A DNA stretch of 64,000 bases from assembly GCF_028656935.1 (NCBI RefSeq), contig NZ_JAMDGZ010000018.1, positions 1 through 64,000 of the forward strand, read 5' to 3'. Made by a program: the position numbers and the translations under genes. Source of the DNA: Pseudomonas rubra. GTDB lineage: Bacteria; Pseudomonadota; Gammaproteobacteria; Pseudomonadales; Pseudomonadaceae. How positions within the stretch are numbered: the stretch's first letter is position 1; every line of letters starts with the position of its first letter. The notes under the pieces are model-generated. The model did not search any database. It was given only the letters and a program-made list of their open reading frames with translations, and had not been told where the DNA came from. This document shows, one piece after another, positions 37,807 through 45,335 of the stretch.

Positions 37807-38166
37807 ACGGAAGGACGGACGCACAACGGCCACAGTCGCCTCTTGCAGTTCTTCACGGCTTATCGCCATGGAGACCTCTTGAGCGGCAGACTTGCGGATG
37901 GACCGATAGACCGAATAAACGACCGACTTGAAGTGTTCTTTGAGGAATAACTTGTTAAAGCGCCATACTTCGTGTTTGAAGTGCGCGGTGCCTGGGATTG
38001 TGCTTGCCAGTTCCAGTAGGGTCAGCTCGACAAGTTCTTGCTGCCGCTCGTTCATCAGGCGCTCATACAAGACCCCAGCGAAACCAGACTGTCGGACATG
38101 GCTGAAGTTGTTGAGATGTAAGAAACCGTCCGGCTTGGCCCGGCCATTACCGTGGGCTCGCCTCAT
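37804..38166 (-). CDS. Hypothetical protein between gp2 and ssb
   Basis: 120 aa, with its ATG overlapping the stop of the gp2-like gene (ATGA). It has a basic N-terminus (MRRAHGNGRAKPD) and helical segments rich in Glu, Leu and Lys (ERQQELVELTLLELAST, VWRFNKLFLKEHFKSVVYSV). I do not recognise a family. Coupling to the gp2-like inhibitor suggests a host-takeover role, but the sequence gives no direct evidence. Confidence 0.7.
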   Translation of the reverse strand: MRRAHGNGRAKPDGFLHLNNFSHVRQSGFAGVLYERLMNERQQELVELTLLELASTIPGTAHFKHEVWRFNKLFLKEHFKSVVYSVYRSIRKSAAQEVSMAISREELQEATVAVVRPSFR

Positions 38167-38354
38167 TGCGTCACCATAAAGCGGTCAATGTTTGGAGCGA
38201 CGACGGGGCGGATGCGCGTAACTTCAACACCAGTCCCGAAGTTGGTTTCGGCTTGTTGCCATGCGGCGTCCATACTTACTGCGTAAATGGTGACTTCATC
38301 TACGTGGTCGCCGATTTGCACAGTTGCCTTGAATTCTTTCTTTGCGTTTTCCAC
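38163..38354 (-). CDS. Gp2-like inhibitor of host RNA polymerase
   Basis: 63 aa (T7 gp2 is 64). KKEFKATVQIGDHVDEVTIY, then GVEVTRIRPVVAP, aligns along its length with T7 gp2, including the VTRxRP segment whose arginines are needed to bind the beta' jaw of host RNA polymerase. T7 gp2 blocks sigma70-dependent transcription once the phage enzyme takes over. The GTG start at 38354 overlaps the upstream stop and follows AAGGAG. That it acts on Pseudomonas polymerase is inference from conservation. Confidence 0.88.
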   Translation of the reverse strand: MENAKKEFKATVQIGDHVDEVTIYAVSMDAAWQQAETNFGTGVEVTRIRPVVAPNIDRFMVTQ

Positions 38355-39022
38355 TACTCGATTACTCCTTGGTCTTTAAGTTGGTCCAGCATTGCCCACG
38401 GCTCACCCAGTCGATTCACTACAAGAGCGTCGAACGGATGCGCCATAAGGGCTATGTCGGAGATGTGATAAGGCTGGTCGTCCACTCCCGGAATAAACCA
38501 GTCGCGAACAATGCGGATAGTCTTAATGGCAGGCGCATAAAGCAGCCCTTCATATTCGTTGACCATTCGCATATCAGTGACCACAACATGGTCGTAAGCA
38601 CCGGCTTCGAGTGCCTTGCGGACTTCGAGCATGCCCAGTTCAAACCAGACGTTAGGCTTGCCGAGGAACTCACGGTGGAATTGCGTCCCAAAGGTCTGCA
38701 AGTGCCAGCGCAAAGAGCGAGGCTTTTGAAAGTCTTCGCGACTTCCCAAGCGGGACTTCAGGAAATCCGTATAAGCGGAACGCCCCAGTTCTTCGATTGC
38801 CAGACCGGGGCACGGCTTATCCTTAGCGGAACTGTGCATGTCACGTTCAAACATGACAGCCAGTCCTTTGCGGGGCCCGGCCAATTCTTCGGCACACATG
38901 CGCTTCAGGACATCGGCAAAAGCCACACGGAAAACTCTTCGGCCTTCCGATTCCAGAAGACCTATGAGGGTATCCTTGCCGGACTTCCCCCGGATGCTGT
39001 TTAAAGCCAGCAAGTTAGTCAT
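38354..39022 (-). CDS. Deoxynucleoside monophosphate kinase-like protein
   Basis: 222 aa from the ATG at 39022 (MTNLLALNSIRGKSGKDTLI) after AAGGAGG; upstream frame is spurious. The P-loop GKSGKDT (12-18) and the pattern VFRVAFADVLKRMC and VVVTDMRMVNEYEGL fit phage dNMP kinases, which convert dNMPs from degraded host DNA to dNDPs. Its place near gene 2 recalls T7 gp1.7, also a nucleotide kinase but of different sequence. Substrate range cannot be told from sequence. Confidence 0.8.
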   Translation of the reverse strand: MTNLLALNSIRGKSGKDTLIGLLESEGRRVFRVAFADVLKRMCAEELAGPRKGLAVMFERDMHSSAKDKPCPGLAIEELGRSAYTDFLKSRLGSREDFQKPRSLRWHLQTFGTQFHREFLGKPNVWFELGMLEVRKALEAGAYDHVVVTDMRMVNEYEGLLYAPAIKTIRIVRDWFIPGVDDQPYHISDIALMAHPFDALVVNRLGEPWAMLDQLKDQGVIE

Positions 39023-39272
39023 TGACGACCTCCTTGATGACTTGCCAGATAAGGGCACAGCGCGGCCACTTGCCGGTGTACGGGACCAACTTCGTCCGGC
39101 CCAACTTGCGGGCAGTTGCACAGGTTCCCTTAGTGACGATGAACTTCGCGTCATCACCGATAAGGACCTTATTGAATGGCTTAAGGGCCACATAACGGAT
39201 GTCGCGATTAATACGCACGGTATAGGCCAGTTTCTTTACACCACGGTTGTGGTGCAGGAATGTTTCGGGCAC
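39015..39272 (-). CDS. Hypothetical small basic phage protein
   Basis: 85 aa, first gene after the promoter at 39305-39324. Rich in Lys and Arg (RGVKKLAYTVRINRDIRYVA), ending with an Ile/Val helix. Its end overlaps the kinase gene start by 8 bases. Unknown family. The ATG at 39272 follows AAAGGAGGATCACCC. Confidence 0.7.
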   Translation of the reverse strand: MPETFLHHNRGVKKLAYTVRINRDIRYVALKPFNKVLIGDDAKFIVTKGTCATARKLGRTKLVPYTGKWPRCALIWQVIKEVVND

Positions 39273-39304
39273 GGGTGATCCTCCTTTGGTTAGGTGTCGG
39301 GTGT

Positions 39305-39324
39305 GCTTTAAGTGAGGGTTTTTA
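39305..39324 (-). promoter_or_regulatory. Phage RNAP promoter (middle region)
   Basis: Minus strand TAAAAACCCTCACTTAAAGC, upstream of the 85-aa, kinase and gp2-like genes. Confidence 0.88.
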
Positions 39325-39332
39325 AATCGGTG

Positions 39333-39782
39333 TTACGCGACGGGCTGACCCAGTTGCAGGGCCTTTTGAATCTCGCGGTTCTGTTGAGTCAGTTCGTGGA
39401 TGGTTTTGGATTGCTCAAACAGACGCTTCTCAAGGGAAGCAATGGCCGAGTTTTGATCCTGCAAGTTCTTAACGCGCAAAATGAACTCAGCCAGATGTTT
39501 CCATCGGTAGCTGGTTCCACGGAATGGCGAGCCGTAACGGTGATCTAACAGCATGTCAGGGGTCGCAATGATCTGTTCAATGTCGCTATACAGTTCCTTG
39601 CGGAAGTTGTTGCGGCGATCCTTCTCGCGACTCTCAGCGACTTCCTTCGCAGCTTTCACAGCAGCCGCACGGGCCTCTTCCTTAGCTTTCTCGCGAAGCG
39701 GTTTGTTAGTTTTCCAGCAGGCGAAGCAAGCAACGGAAAGGGCGAAAGTGGCTACAGGGAAAAACAGTTGCATCAGGGACAT
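39333..39782 (-). CDS. Membrane-anchored coiled-coil protein
   Basis: 149 aa. An N-terminal hydrophobic helix (FFPVATFALSVACFACW, about 7-23) is followed by a long Lys/Glu/Ala-rich helix (about 28-60) and a second coiled coil (about 105-143, EKRLFEQSKTIHELTQQNRE). The topology suggests an inner-membrane anchor with a cytoplasmic helical arm. I do not recognise a family. It follows the ligase gene and precedes a phage promoter. The ATG lies after AAGGAGTGACTAA. Confidence 0.75.
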   Translation of the reverse strand: MSLMQLFFPVATFALSVACFACWKTNKPLREKAKEEARAAAVKAAKEVAESREKDRRNNFRKELYSDIEQIIATPDMLLDHRYGSPFRGTSYRWKHLAEFILRVKNLQDQNSAIASLEKRLFEQSKTIHELTQQNREIQKALQLGQPVA

Positions 39783-39786
39783 TTAG

Positions 39787-40785
39787 TCACTCCTTAATTT
39801 TGGGGTCGGAGATACCCCGGAAAGAATCGAAAGATGGGTGACGCAAGGAGCCGTCAGGGTGACGCTCCATGAAAGTGACGCGAGCTGTGTGGCCCGCATA
39901 CGGCATCGGGGTACTGTCATGTTCGGGAAGGCGCATCCACTCCCACACCTTCGCTGTGAATTCCTCCATTTGCGCCTTAGTGATCTTGCAGGCGTTCACG
40001 ACGTGGCCGGATTCAAGGAGAACCTCAAAGCCGATGACTTTGCCTTCGTTGGCTTTACCTTCGGTGCCCCAGACGAGACCAACAATAGTCCCGTCTTCGT
40101 TGTCATCCGGTACGCACTTCCACATACCGACTTGTTTCGAGCGCTTATAGAAGCCGTTCGGGTCCTTCAAGACCAAGCCTTCCATGTTTTGCTCACGGAC
40201 GACTTCATAGGTCTGGTCGATTTCTTCCATGCTGAACAGGTCCCAGCTTTCAGCCACCTGCCAGTCGATTTCCGGGAAGCGCTTCTTGAGTAGGCCGACC
40301 TGATAGGCGACGTGGTACTTCATGACGCTGTGCGTCACTCGGTATTCCTGGCCCGACAACACCACGTCCATGGGGACGATGCCGAAGACCATGACCTTGA
40401 AGCGGCTCAGTTCGATGGCCTCGTGGCGGCGCAGGGTCCCAGCGATGTCCTTGCAGGGCAGGTCGTCAATCAACAACTCAGCGTCCAACATGAAGCCGTC
40501 CTTAAACAGCGCCTCATCGGTGCCGAAGAACTTCGCCCAACGGTCGTCACGGTCCAGTGGCTCGGCACCGTTAAAGGACAGTGCGGGGAACTGTTTACCC
40601 TCACGGCTCAGCCAATGAAGAGACGCTTCGCCCAGACCGGGCCAGACGCAAAGATTCAGGCGCACACCGTCATACTTAACGTCTGCGATGATGTAACTTT
40701 CATCAACCACAGCCTTAATGGCGGACGTACTGAAGTCCACGGGGCGGTGAGGTTTGGTCTGGATAATTACTTGTTGAACTGCCAT
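39787..40785 (-). CDS. ATP-dependent DNA ligase (gp1.3)
   Basis: 332 aa (T7 is 359). Nucleotidyltransferase motif I is ADVKYDGVRL with Lys37 as the AMP-accepting residue; later motifs are FMLDAELLI (III), MEGLVLKDP (IV) and MWKCVP (V), and an OB-fold follows. It seals nicks in replication. The ATG overlaps the upstream stop (TAATG) and is preceded by AAGGAG. Confidence 0.94.
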   Translation of the reverse strand: MAVQQVIIQTKPHRPVDFSTSAIKAVVDESYIIADVKYDGVRLNLCVWPGLGEASLHWLSREGKQFPALSFNGAEPLDRDDRWAKFFGTDEALFKDGFMLDAELLIDDLPCKDIAGTLRRHEAIELSRFKVMVFGIVPMDVVLSGQEYRVTHSVMKYHVAYQVGLLKKRFPEIDWQVAESWDLFSMEEIDQTYEVVREQNMEGLVLKDPNGFYKRSKQVGMWKCVPDDNEDGTIVGLVWGTEGKANEGKVIGFEVLLESGHVVNACKITKAQMEEFTAKVWEWMRLPEHDSTPMPYAGHTARVTFMERHPDGSLRHPSFDSFRGISDPKIKE

Positions 40786-41057
40786 TACGTGGACTCCTTG
40801 AGAAGTTGGGCTTGAGTGATTACATTCGAGAAGGCACGCCTTACGCGCATCTCTACGGTGTCATTAAGGAACCGAGCGAATTGCTCGCGTCGGCCTGCAT
40901 CGTCTTTCGCAGTAATAAACCGCAAGTTTCGTAACTCACGCTTATCAACCAACTGAGTTTGGGTCAGACCACTCATGCCCTGAACCGTAATAACGGTGTC
41001 AAAGCGATAGGTCTTGTTGTCGATCTTGCTGTGAGTAGTGCGGACCTTAATGGTCAT
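40785..41057 (-). CDS. Hypothetical protein between gp1.1 and ligase
   Basis: 90 aa with start overlapping the gp1.1 stop (TAATG). It is basic, with a beta-like N-terminus (MTIKVRTTHSKIDNKTYRFD) and a helical C-terminus (RFLNDTVEMRVRRAFSNVI). It occupies the place of T7 gp1.2 (dGTPase inhibitor) but shows no clear similarity to it. Function unknown. Confidence 0.75.
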   Translation of the reverse strand: MTIKVRTTHSKIDNKTYRFDTVITVQGMSGLTQTQLVDKRELRNLRFITAKDDAGRREQFARFLNDTVEMRVRRAFSNVITQAQLLKEST

Positions 41058-41203
41058 TATTCAGCCTCCTGCCAGATGTCGCGCTTGGACTGACGCTGGG
41101 TCTTGTTCAACTTGCCACGACGGGCTCTTACAACTTCCATCTCTTCATCGGAGCGGCGTTGAGTGGTACGGACGGTGCGTTGAACAGGGTTGGTAGCGTG
41201 CAT
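41057..41203 (-). CDS. Gp1.1-like small basic protein
   Basis: 48 aa, Arg/Lys-rich: MHATNPVQRTVRTTQRR, then GKLNKTQRQSKRDIWQEAE. The KLNKT...KR.W pattern matches T7 gp1.1, which also follows gene 1. The ATG at 41203 lies after TTTAGGAGAAC. No function is known for the family; the charge suggests nucleic-acid binding. Confidence 0.8.
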   Translation of the reverse strand: MHATNPVQRTVRTTQRRSDEEMEVVRARRGKLNKTQRQSKRDIWQEAE

Positions 41204-41238
41204 CAAAAAGTTCTCCTAAAGAGTGGTCGGTTGGTTGT

Positions 41239-41258
41239 GCTTTTAGTGAGGGTTTTTA
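41239..41258 (-). promoter_or_regulatory. Phage RNAP promoter phi1.1B-like
   Basis: Minus strand TAAAAACCCTCACTAAAAGC, after the hairpin downstream of the RNA polymerase gene; the second of a close pair, as in T7. Confidence 0.9.
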
Positions 41259-41283
41259 AATTTCAGGGACCCACAACGAGAAA

Positions 41284-41336
41284 CACCCGGCCATCTTTAA
41301 GAATCTTTAAGTAAGAATCTCAGAGGTGGTCGGGTG
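41284..41336 (-). other. Long hairpin, probable RNase III site after gene 1
   Basis: Arms 41284-41296 and 41324-41336 pair in 11 of 13 positions in the transcript. It lies between two phage promoters just downstream of the RNA polymerase gene, where T7 has the R1.1 RNase III cleavage site. Confidence 0.6.
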
Positions 41337-41337
41337 T

Positions 41338-41357
41338 GCTTTTAGTGAGGGTTTTTA
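41338..41357 (-). promoter_or_regulatory. Phage RNAP promoter phi1.1A-like
   Basis: Minus strand TAAAAACCCTCACTAAAAGC, ending two bases after the RNA polymerase stop codon. Identical in sequence to the site at 41239-41258. Confidence 0.9.
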
Positions 41358-41358
41358 A

Positions 41359-44037
41359 TTACGCGAAGGCGAATTCACTGTGCAGAATCTGCGTGATATC
41401 CAGCGTTCCCTTGGTGGGGATCGGTGGCATCTTGTCGAGCTGGCTTTCGTGAAGCTGTTCCATGAATTGCTGGCGGAAGTCTTCGAGAACATCGTTTTCG
41501 GTGTAGGTCTCGACCATCGTTTCGCGTACCGCTTTGAACATCGCCCCAGCTTTCGCAGGGATGGTGCCGAAGCTGTCGTGAATTAGGGCGAAGAACTCGA
41601 CCCCGTAAGCCTCGGACGCCTTAACGACAGTCTTGCGAAGGTGCGAGCCGTCCTGTGAGTGAACGAAGTTGGGCGAGATGCCCGATTCTTGCTTGGCTCC
41701 GTCGATGTTGTCGGAGTCGCGCACGTTGATGGTCGCCTGTAGGCGCACCGTCCCGAGGAACATCAGGTCAACCCGGCGTTGGACAGGCTTCATGTATTCC
41801 TGCCAGACCGGGAAGCCGTCAGGCGTCACCCAGTAGACAGGCATGCACGGCTTCAAGACCTCAGGTTCCGGGTTCTTCTTAGTCTTCTTGGTCGCGGTCA
41901 CCTCAGTGGCGAGCAACTTCGCAGCCTTCTGAAGCCACAACATCGCTTCCACGGCCTTGACCACAACGACGCTCACGGAATCCCAGATGAGATTTGCCAT
42001 GTAGCGGGCGCATTGCTGTGCATCCGGGAACCACTGAGCCCCATCGCCTGCATCAAGCGCCGGCTGGATGATGTCGTCTCGCACCTGATCGGTGAACCCG
42101 AAAGCCTTGGAGCCATAAGCGAGGGTCATAACGGAACGCTTGGTGACCTTGCGGGTGATCCCGTAGCCCATCCAGCCCTCAGCGAGGGTCCGAGTACCCA
42201 TCACACGGCGCTCAGTGATTTCGCCGGTCTTCTCGTTGGTGATGATCTCTACGCTGTCGTCAGTGCCTTCGCGCAGGTCCTTCTTGACCTTCTCAATGAC
42301 TTCCTCAGCGACAAGGCGATAGATGTCCTGTACTTCTTTCGAGGGCAACAGGTTGACCGCACGACCACCACGCTCATCGCGCAGCATCGCCGAGAAGTGC
42401 TGAATGCCCGAGCAAGACCCATCGAACGCGATAGGTAGGGCCGACTTCCAGTTCTCACCGTGTTCCTTCACGCCTGCCCATTCAAAGCAGAAGGCAAGGA
42501 AGCAGAACGGCGAATCCATCTTCATCCACTCAGGCTGGCCCAGTGGGTTCCGAGCGATTTCAAGAATCAACTCTTCATTCTCTTCGACCCACAACTTGCG
42601 CTTGTCGAAGTCAACCTTGTCCACGCCCGCACAGTTGGCCCCGTGAATCTTGAGCCACTCGATTCCTTCCTTGCCGACCGGCTCTGCGATGGAAGCCATC
42701 AGCAGGCCCTTCGTCATATCGTTGCCCTGGGGGTTGAAAGACGGGATTGCGTAGACACGGCCACGCCAATCGAGGTTGTACGGGAAATAAATTGCCTCAT
42801 ACCCGGAGAACTTTTCCGCCTGTTCAATCACGAACTCATAGGACAGGCGACGGCTCACACGGGCACGGTCACGGCGATACACGCCCGCCGCCTCTTTCTT
42901 CCATGCCTTCAGGGCCTCAGCGTCCTCACCGATGCCTTCAGCCTGAATCGGCAGCTCTTCACGGTCAGCAGTGGGAAACTTGTCGATCGGTACGTTTTTC
43001 CACTCCATGATGGCCTTTGCGACCTCAAGAACCTGAGTGTTCACACGCCACGCGGACGACTGCGCGATGTTCACCGCCTTGTAAACTTCAGGCATGTAAA
43101 CGTCGGCGTATCGTTGCAGGGCACGCTTAGAGCGGACACGAATCAACGGGATAGGCTTACGGCCCTTCGCCCAGTAGCCACCGCCTACCATCTTGGTCCA
43201 CTCCTTAGGCGGAACAATCATCGGCTGATGGCGGGGTGTGATACCGGCCAGAGAGAAGGCTCGGGCACAGAGCTTGTCGGACCATTCGGTGGTCAGGTGG
43301 ACATACTCACCGTCGAGCTTCGCGTTACCTGCGTTCTCACGTTTCATCTCGACCAACTGAGTGGACTCAATGAGCAGCTCAAGGAGGCGGATACCAATAT
43401 GGAAAGCAACGTCATTCTCAAGGGCGTCCCAAGAGGTCCACGACGATTGCAGCTCGTTCGCTTCCTGCATGTGACCCTCGACCTTTTCGAGGTACTTGAC
43501 CTTGTAGGTGTGGCCATTGCGTTGGTTCAGGGCCTTGCGGATGTGCTTATTGAAGTGTTCTGCCTCTTGGTCACGAATGCGGCCAAAGCGGGCCTCTTCT
43601 TCAAGACCACGGCCAAGGGCGACGGCCAGATTCTGCACGGACGTAGGGCCTTTTTTACCGACTGTGTTAAGGACGATCTTGATGGTCACGGCGGCGATGT
43701 TCACCGGGTTAACCATCTGGAAAAACTGAAGTGCCACATGCTTGCGGCGAACCTTAGTTACTTGGTGTTCGATCCAGTTGTTATATGCCGTCATGAACAG
43801 CGGAATCAGTGTAGTGAGGACAGGTTTAACAGTGGCGTTATCGGCGAACTCACCACGCTCCATCTGGCGCTCAAGAGCTTTATGGAATCGCTCTTCGCCC
43901 AACGTGTACGCCTCATGCTCTAAAGCAAGTTGCTGCGCCGCAATGTCTTCACCATAAAGACCGGCCAGAGTCTCGAAGGCCCAAGTGCTGTTTTTAATGT
44001 CAGAGAAGTCGTGTTTTTTAATCTGAATCGCAGGCAT
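41359..44037 (-). CDS. T7-type single-subunit RNA polymerase (gp1)
   Basis: 892 aa (T7 is 883), similar along its whole length. Catalytic residues correspond to Asp539 (AFDGSCSGIQHFS), Lys633 and Tyr641 (KRSVMTLAYGSK) and Asp821 (ALIHDSFGT). The protein ends SEFAFA, giving the C-terminal FAFA foot of T7. In the specificity loop, RRVDLMFLGTVRLQATI has Asp757 where T7 has Asn748, as in T3, while Arg and Gln equivalent to T7 756 and 758 are kept. This predicts a CC-bearing T3-like promoter, exactly what the prophage contains. It drives all middle and late genes. The ATG follows GACGGGATTTCT; an RNase III-type hairpin precedes it. Confidence 0.97.
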   Translation of the reverse strand: MPAIQIKKHDFSDIKNSTWAFETLAGLYGEDIAAQQLALEHEAYTLGEERFHKALERQMERGEFADNATVKPVLTTLIPLFMTAYNNWIEHQVTKVRRKHVALQFFQMVNPVNIAAVTIKIVLNTVGKKGPTSVQNLAVALGRGLEEEARFGRIRDQEAEHFNKHIRKALNQRNGHTYKVKYLEKVEGHMQEANELQSSWTSWDALENDVAFHIGIRLLELLIESTQLVEMKRENAGNAKLDGEYVHLTTEWSDKLCARAFSLAGITPRHQPMIVPPKEWTKMVGGGYWAKGRKPIPLIRVRSKRALQRYADVYMPEVYKAVNIAQSSAWRVNTQVLEVAKAIMEWKNVPIDKFPTADREELPIQAEGIGEDAEALKAWKKEAAGVYRRDRARVSRRLSYEFVIEQAEKFSGYEAIYFPYNLDWRGRVYAIPSFNPQGNDMTKGLLMASIAEPVGKEGIEWLKIHGANCAGVDKVDFDKRKLWVEENEELILEIARNPLGQPEWMKMDSPFCFLAFCFEWAGVKEHGENWKSALPIAFDGSCSGIQHFSAMLRDERGGRAVNLLPSKEVQDIYRLVAEEVIEKVKKDLREGTDDSVEIITNEKTGEITERRVMGTRTLAEGWMGYGITRKVTKRSVMTLAYGSKAFGFTDQVRDDIIQPALDAGDGAQWFPDAQQCARYMANLIWDSVSVVVVKAVEAMLWLQKAAKLLATEVTATKKTKKNPEPEVLKPCMPVYWVTPDGFPVWQEYMKPVQRRVDLMFLGTVRLQATINVRDSDNIDGAKQESGISPNFVHSQDGSHLRKTVVKASEAYGVEFFALIHDSFGTIPAKAGAMFKAVRETMVETYTENDVLEDFRQQFMEQLHESQLDKMPPIPTKGTLDITQILHSEFAFA

Positions 44038-44090
44038 AGAAATCCCGTCGCGACAACTTAAGTCGCTGATAAATAAGGGGTTTAGGTTTT

Positions 44091-44147
44091 CTAAAGGCGA
44101 AAAGAGGCCCTCAGGGGAAATCCCGAGTCAGGTGTTTTCGCTTTTAG
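44091..44147 (-). other. Long hairpin, probable RNase III site before gene 1
   Basis: Arms 44091-44103 and 44135-44147 pair in 12 of 13 positions; an inner hairpin lies at 44110-44127. A smaller stem (GCGAC/GTCGC) follows at about 44049-44065. The layout recalls the RNase III cleavage site upstream of T7 gene 1. Confidence 0.6.
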
Positions 44148-44168
44148 TTTTGGGGGAGTAGTGAGGCT

Positions 44169-44468
44169 TTAAGGCCCTATTAGCGTTGTTGTAATGCGCC
44201 CGAGGACGTCAGTAAGCTTGTATGTGAATACTTTGACTTCCTTGTGGGAGGGCTCAACTGAGGTGTAATGCATCACATTTTGTGGAATTGAAACTTGAGT
44301 GATCGCAAAGAAGTGGCTATCTTGTTTGCAGGTAAGTTCTATGACATTCCGCCCGCAAGGCCCTACACCTAATTTAAACTCACAAGGTTCGTGAGTTAAC
44401 TTGTAGGGGCCTCCAGCAGAAAACTTGCGCGGAACTGCACAAAGGAAGTGAATTGATTTGATCGACAT
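44169..44468 (-). CDS. Hypothetical early protein
   Basis: 99 aa, the last early gene before the RNA polymerase gene. GAAGGA lies 8 bases before the ATG at 44468. It has four Cys (positions about 10, 29, 38 and 47) and mostly beta-strand character (HFFAITQVSIPQNVM, VFTYKLTDVLGRITTTLIGP). No family recognised; no zinc-finger spacing is obvious. Confidence 0.7.
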   Translation of the reverse strand: MSIKSIHFLCAVPRKFSAGGPYKLTHEPCEFKLGVGPCGRNVIELTCKQDSHFFAITQVSIPQNVMHYTSVEPSHKEVKVFTYKLTDVLGRITTTLIGP

Positions 44469-44556
44469 CTAAAGCGTCCTTCAAAAGCTGGTAGCACGAC
44501 CGCACTTCATTGAGCGTCGTACAGGTACGTCTTGAATATTGTTTCGAGCGCGAAAG

Positions 44557-45270
44557 TTATTTGACTTCTGCCCAGTGAACTAACAGGTTCCGTTCGCCTT
44601 CCGTGACTGGCATCCCGTAGTGTCGGTGCGCCTTGCCGTTGAAAAACATCCCGTGGCCGACAGGTAACTGTGGGACCAAGATATTTGGCTCAAAGGGGCC
44701 TGCGTGGACTAACGTCCCGCCGCCTTGGTGCGTCGCTGTCAGGGCGACCACAAGAGTTACGTCCGAGTCTCTATCGGTATGCCAATGGCCCCGAGGCGTG
44801 TTCGCAGTCGTGTATTGAGCTGCCTGAATGGTGCGAATAACGCTTGGGTCCTGACCCATAAGCACCTTCGCTAAAGGAATCCCGGCGTTGTGCCAGAGGC
44901 TGCGTAAGCACTCGTAAAGGGCCGGGCACTCAGTTGCAAAGGACACTTCCGGGATCTGCGCTTCTTCAGGCTCATCCGGGTTCACGGCGTACTCCATACA
45001 ATCCAGTTCAAGCATGAGGCTCTTGCAGAAGGATTCAGAGAGATACGGAAAGGAGTAAACGCCGTTGCCGTAGGGCGTAATCACCCCCATTGCCTGGCCC
45101 CACTCAGACGCCATCGTGTAATCGTCCCCGCTGATCGGGTAGACGCTTTCGGCGTGGTCGGCCATCTCTTTGATGGTGTCGAGGATGCGGCGGAAATCGG
45201 GGTGGTATTTGTCCATGGACGGGTAGGCGGTGAGGGCATTGCTGAGTACGTGATTTTGACCGATTGACAC
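44557..45270 (-). CDS. 2-oxoglutarate/Fe(II)-dependent dioxygenase
   Basis: 237 aa from a GTG at 45270, seven bases after AGGAG. The C-terminal half has the jelly-roll signature: His164-Thr-Asp166 (GHWHTDRDSD), Gly-rich GGGTLVHAG, distal His217 and Arg227 ten residues later (HRHYGMPVTEGERN), the prolyl-4-hydroxylase type arrangement for Fe(II) and 2-oxoglutarate. Residues 1-150 are helical and unlike known families. T7 has no such early protein. Possible targets are a host protein or nucleic acid during takeover; the sequence does not say which. A degenerate copy of the early palindrome lies upstream at 45301-45315. Confidence 0.82.
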   Translation of the reverse strand: MSIGQNHVLSNALTAYPSMDKYHPDFRRILDTIKEMADHAESVYPISGDDYTMASEWGQAMGVITPYGNGVYSFPYLSESFCKSLMLELDCMEYAVNPDEPEEAQIPEVSFATECPALYECLRSLWHNAGIPLAKVLMGQDPSVIRTIQAAQYTTANTPRGHWHTDRDSDVTLVVALTATHQGGGTLVHAGPFEPNILVPQLPVGHGMFFNGKAHRHYGMPVTEGERNLLVHWAEVK

Positions 45271-45300
45271 GGGAGGGCTCCTAACAGGTGTGTATGTTCA

Positions 45301-45315
45301 TACAGTGATATGCGT
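45301..45315 (-). promoter_or_regulatory. Degenerate early operator and weak promoter
   Basis: tacagtgatatgcgt matches one half (ATGCGT) of the palindrome seen at 46570, 46638 and 46661. A weak sigma70-like element (TTGCGT, 17 bases, TGAACA) overlaps it at 45295-45323. Upstream of the dioxygenase gene. Confidence 0.4.
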
Positions 45316-45335
45316 TTACGCAAGCTAAATATGCA

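Noticed and set aside
44150..44170. Possible extra phage promoter (minus strand CTTAAAGCCTCACTACTCC) before the RNA polymerase gene
   Set aside because: Only the CTCACTA part fits; the CCCTCACT core and the A-rich flanks shared by the eleven other sites are missing.
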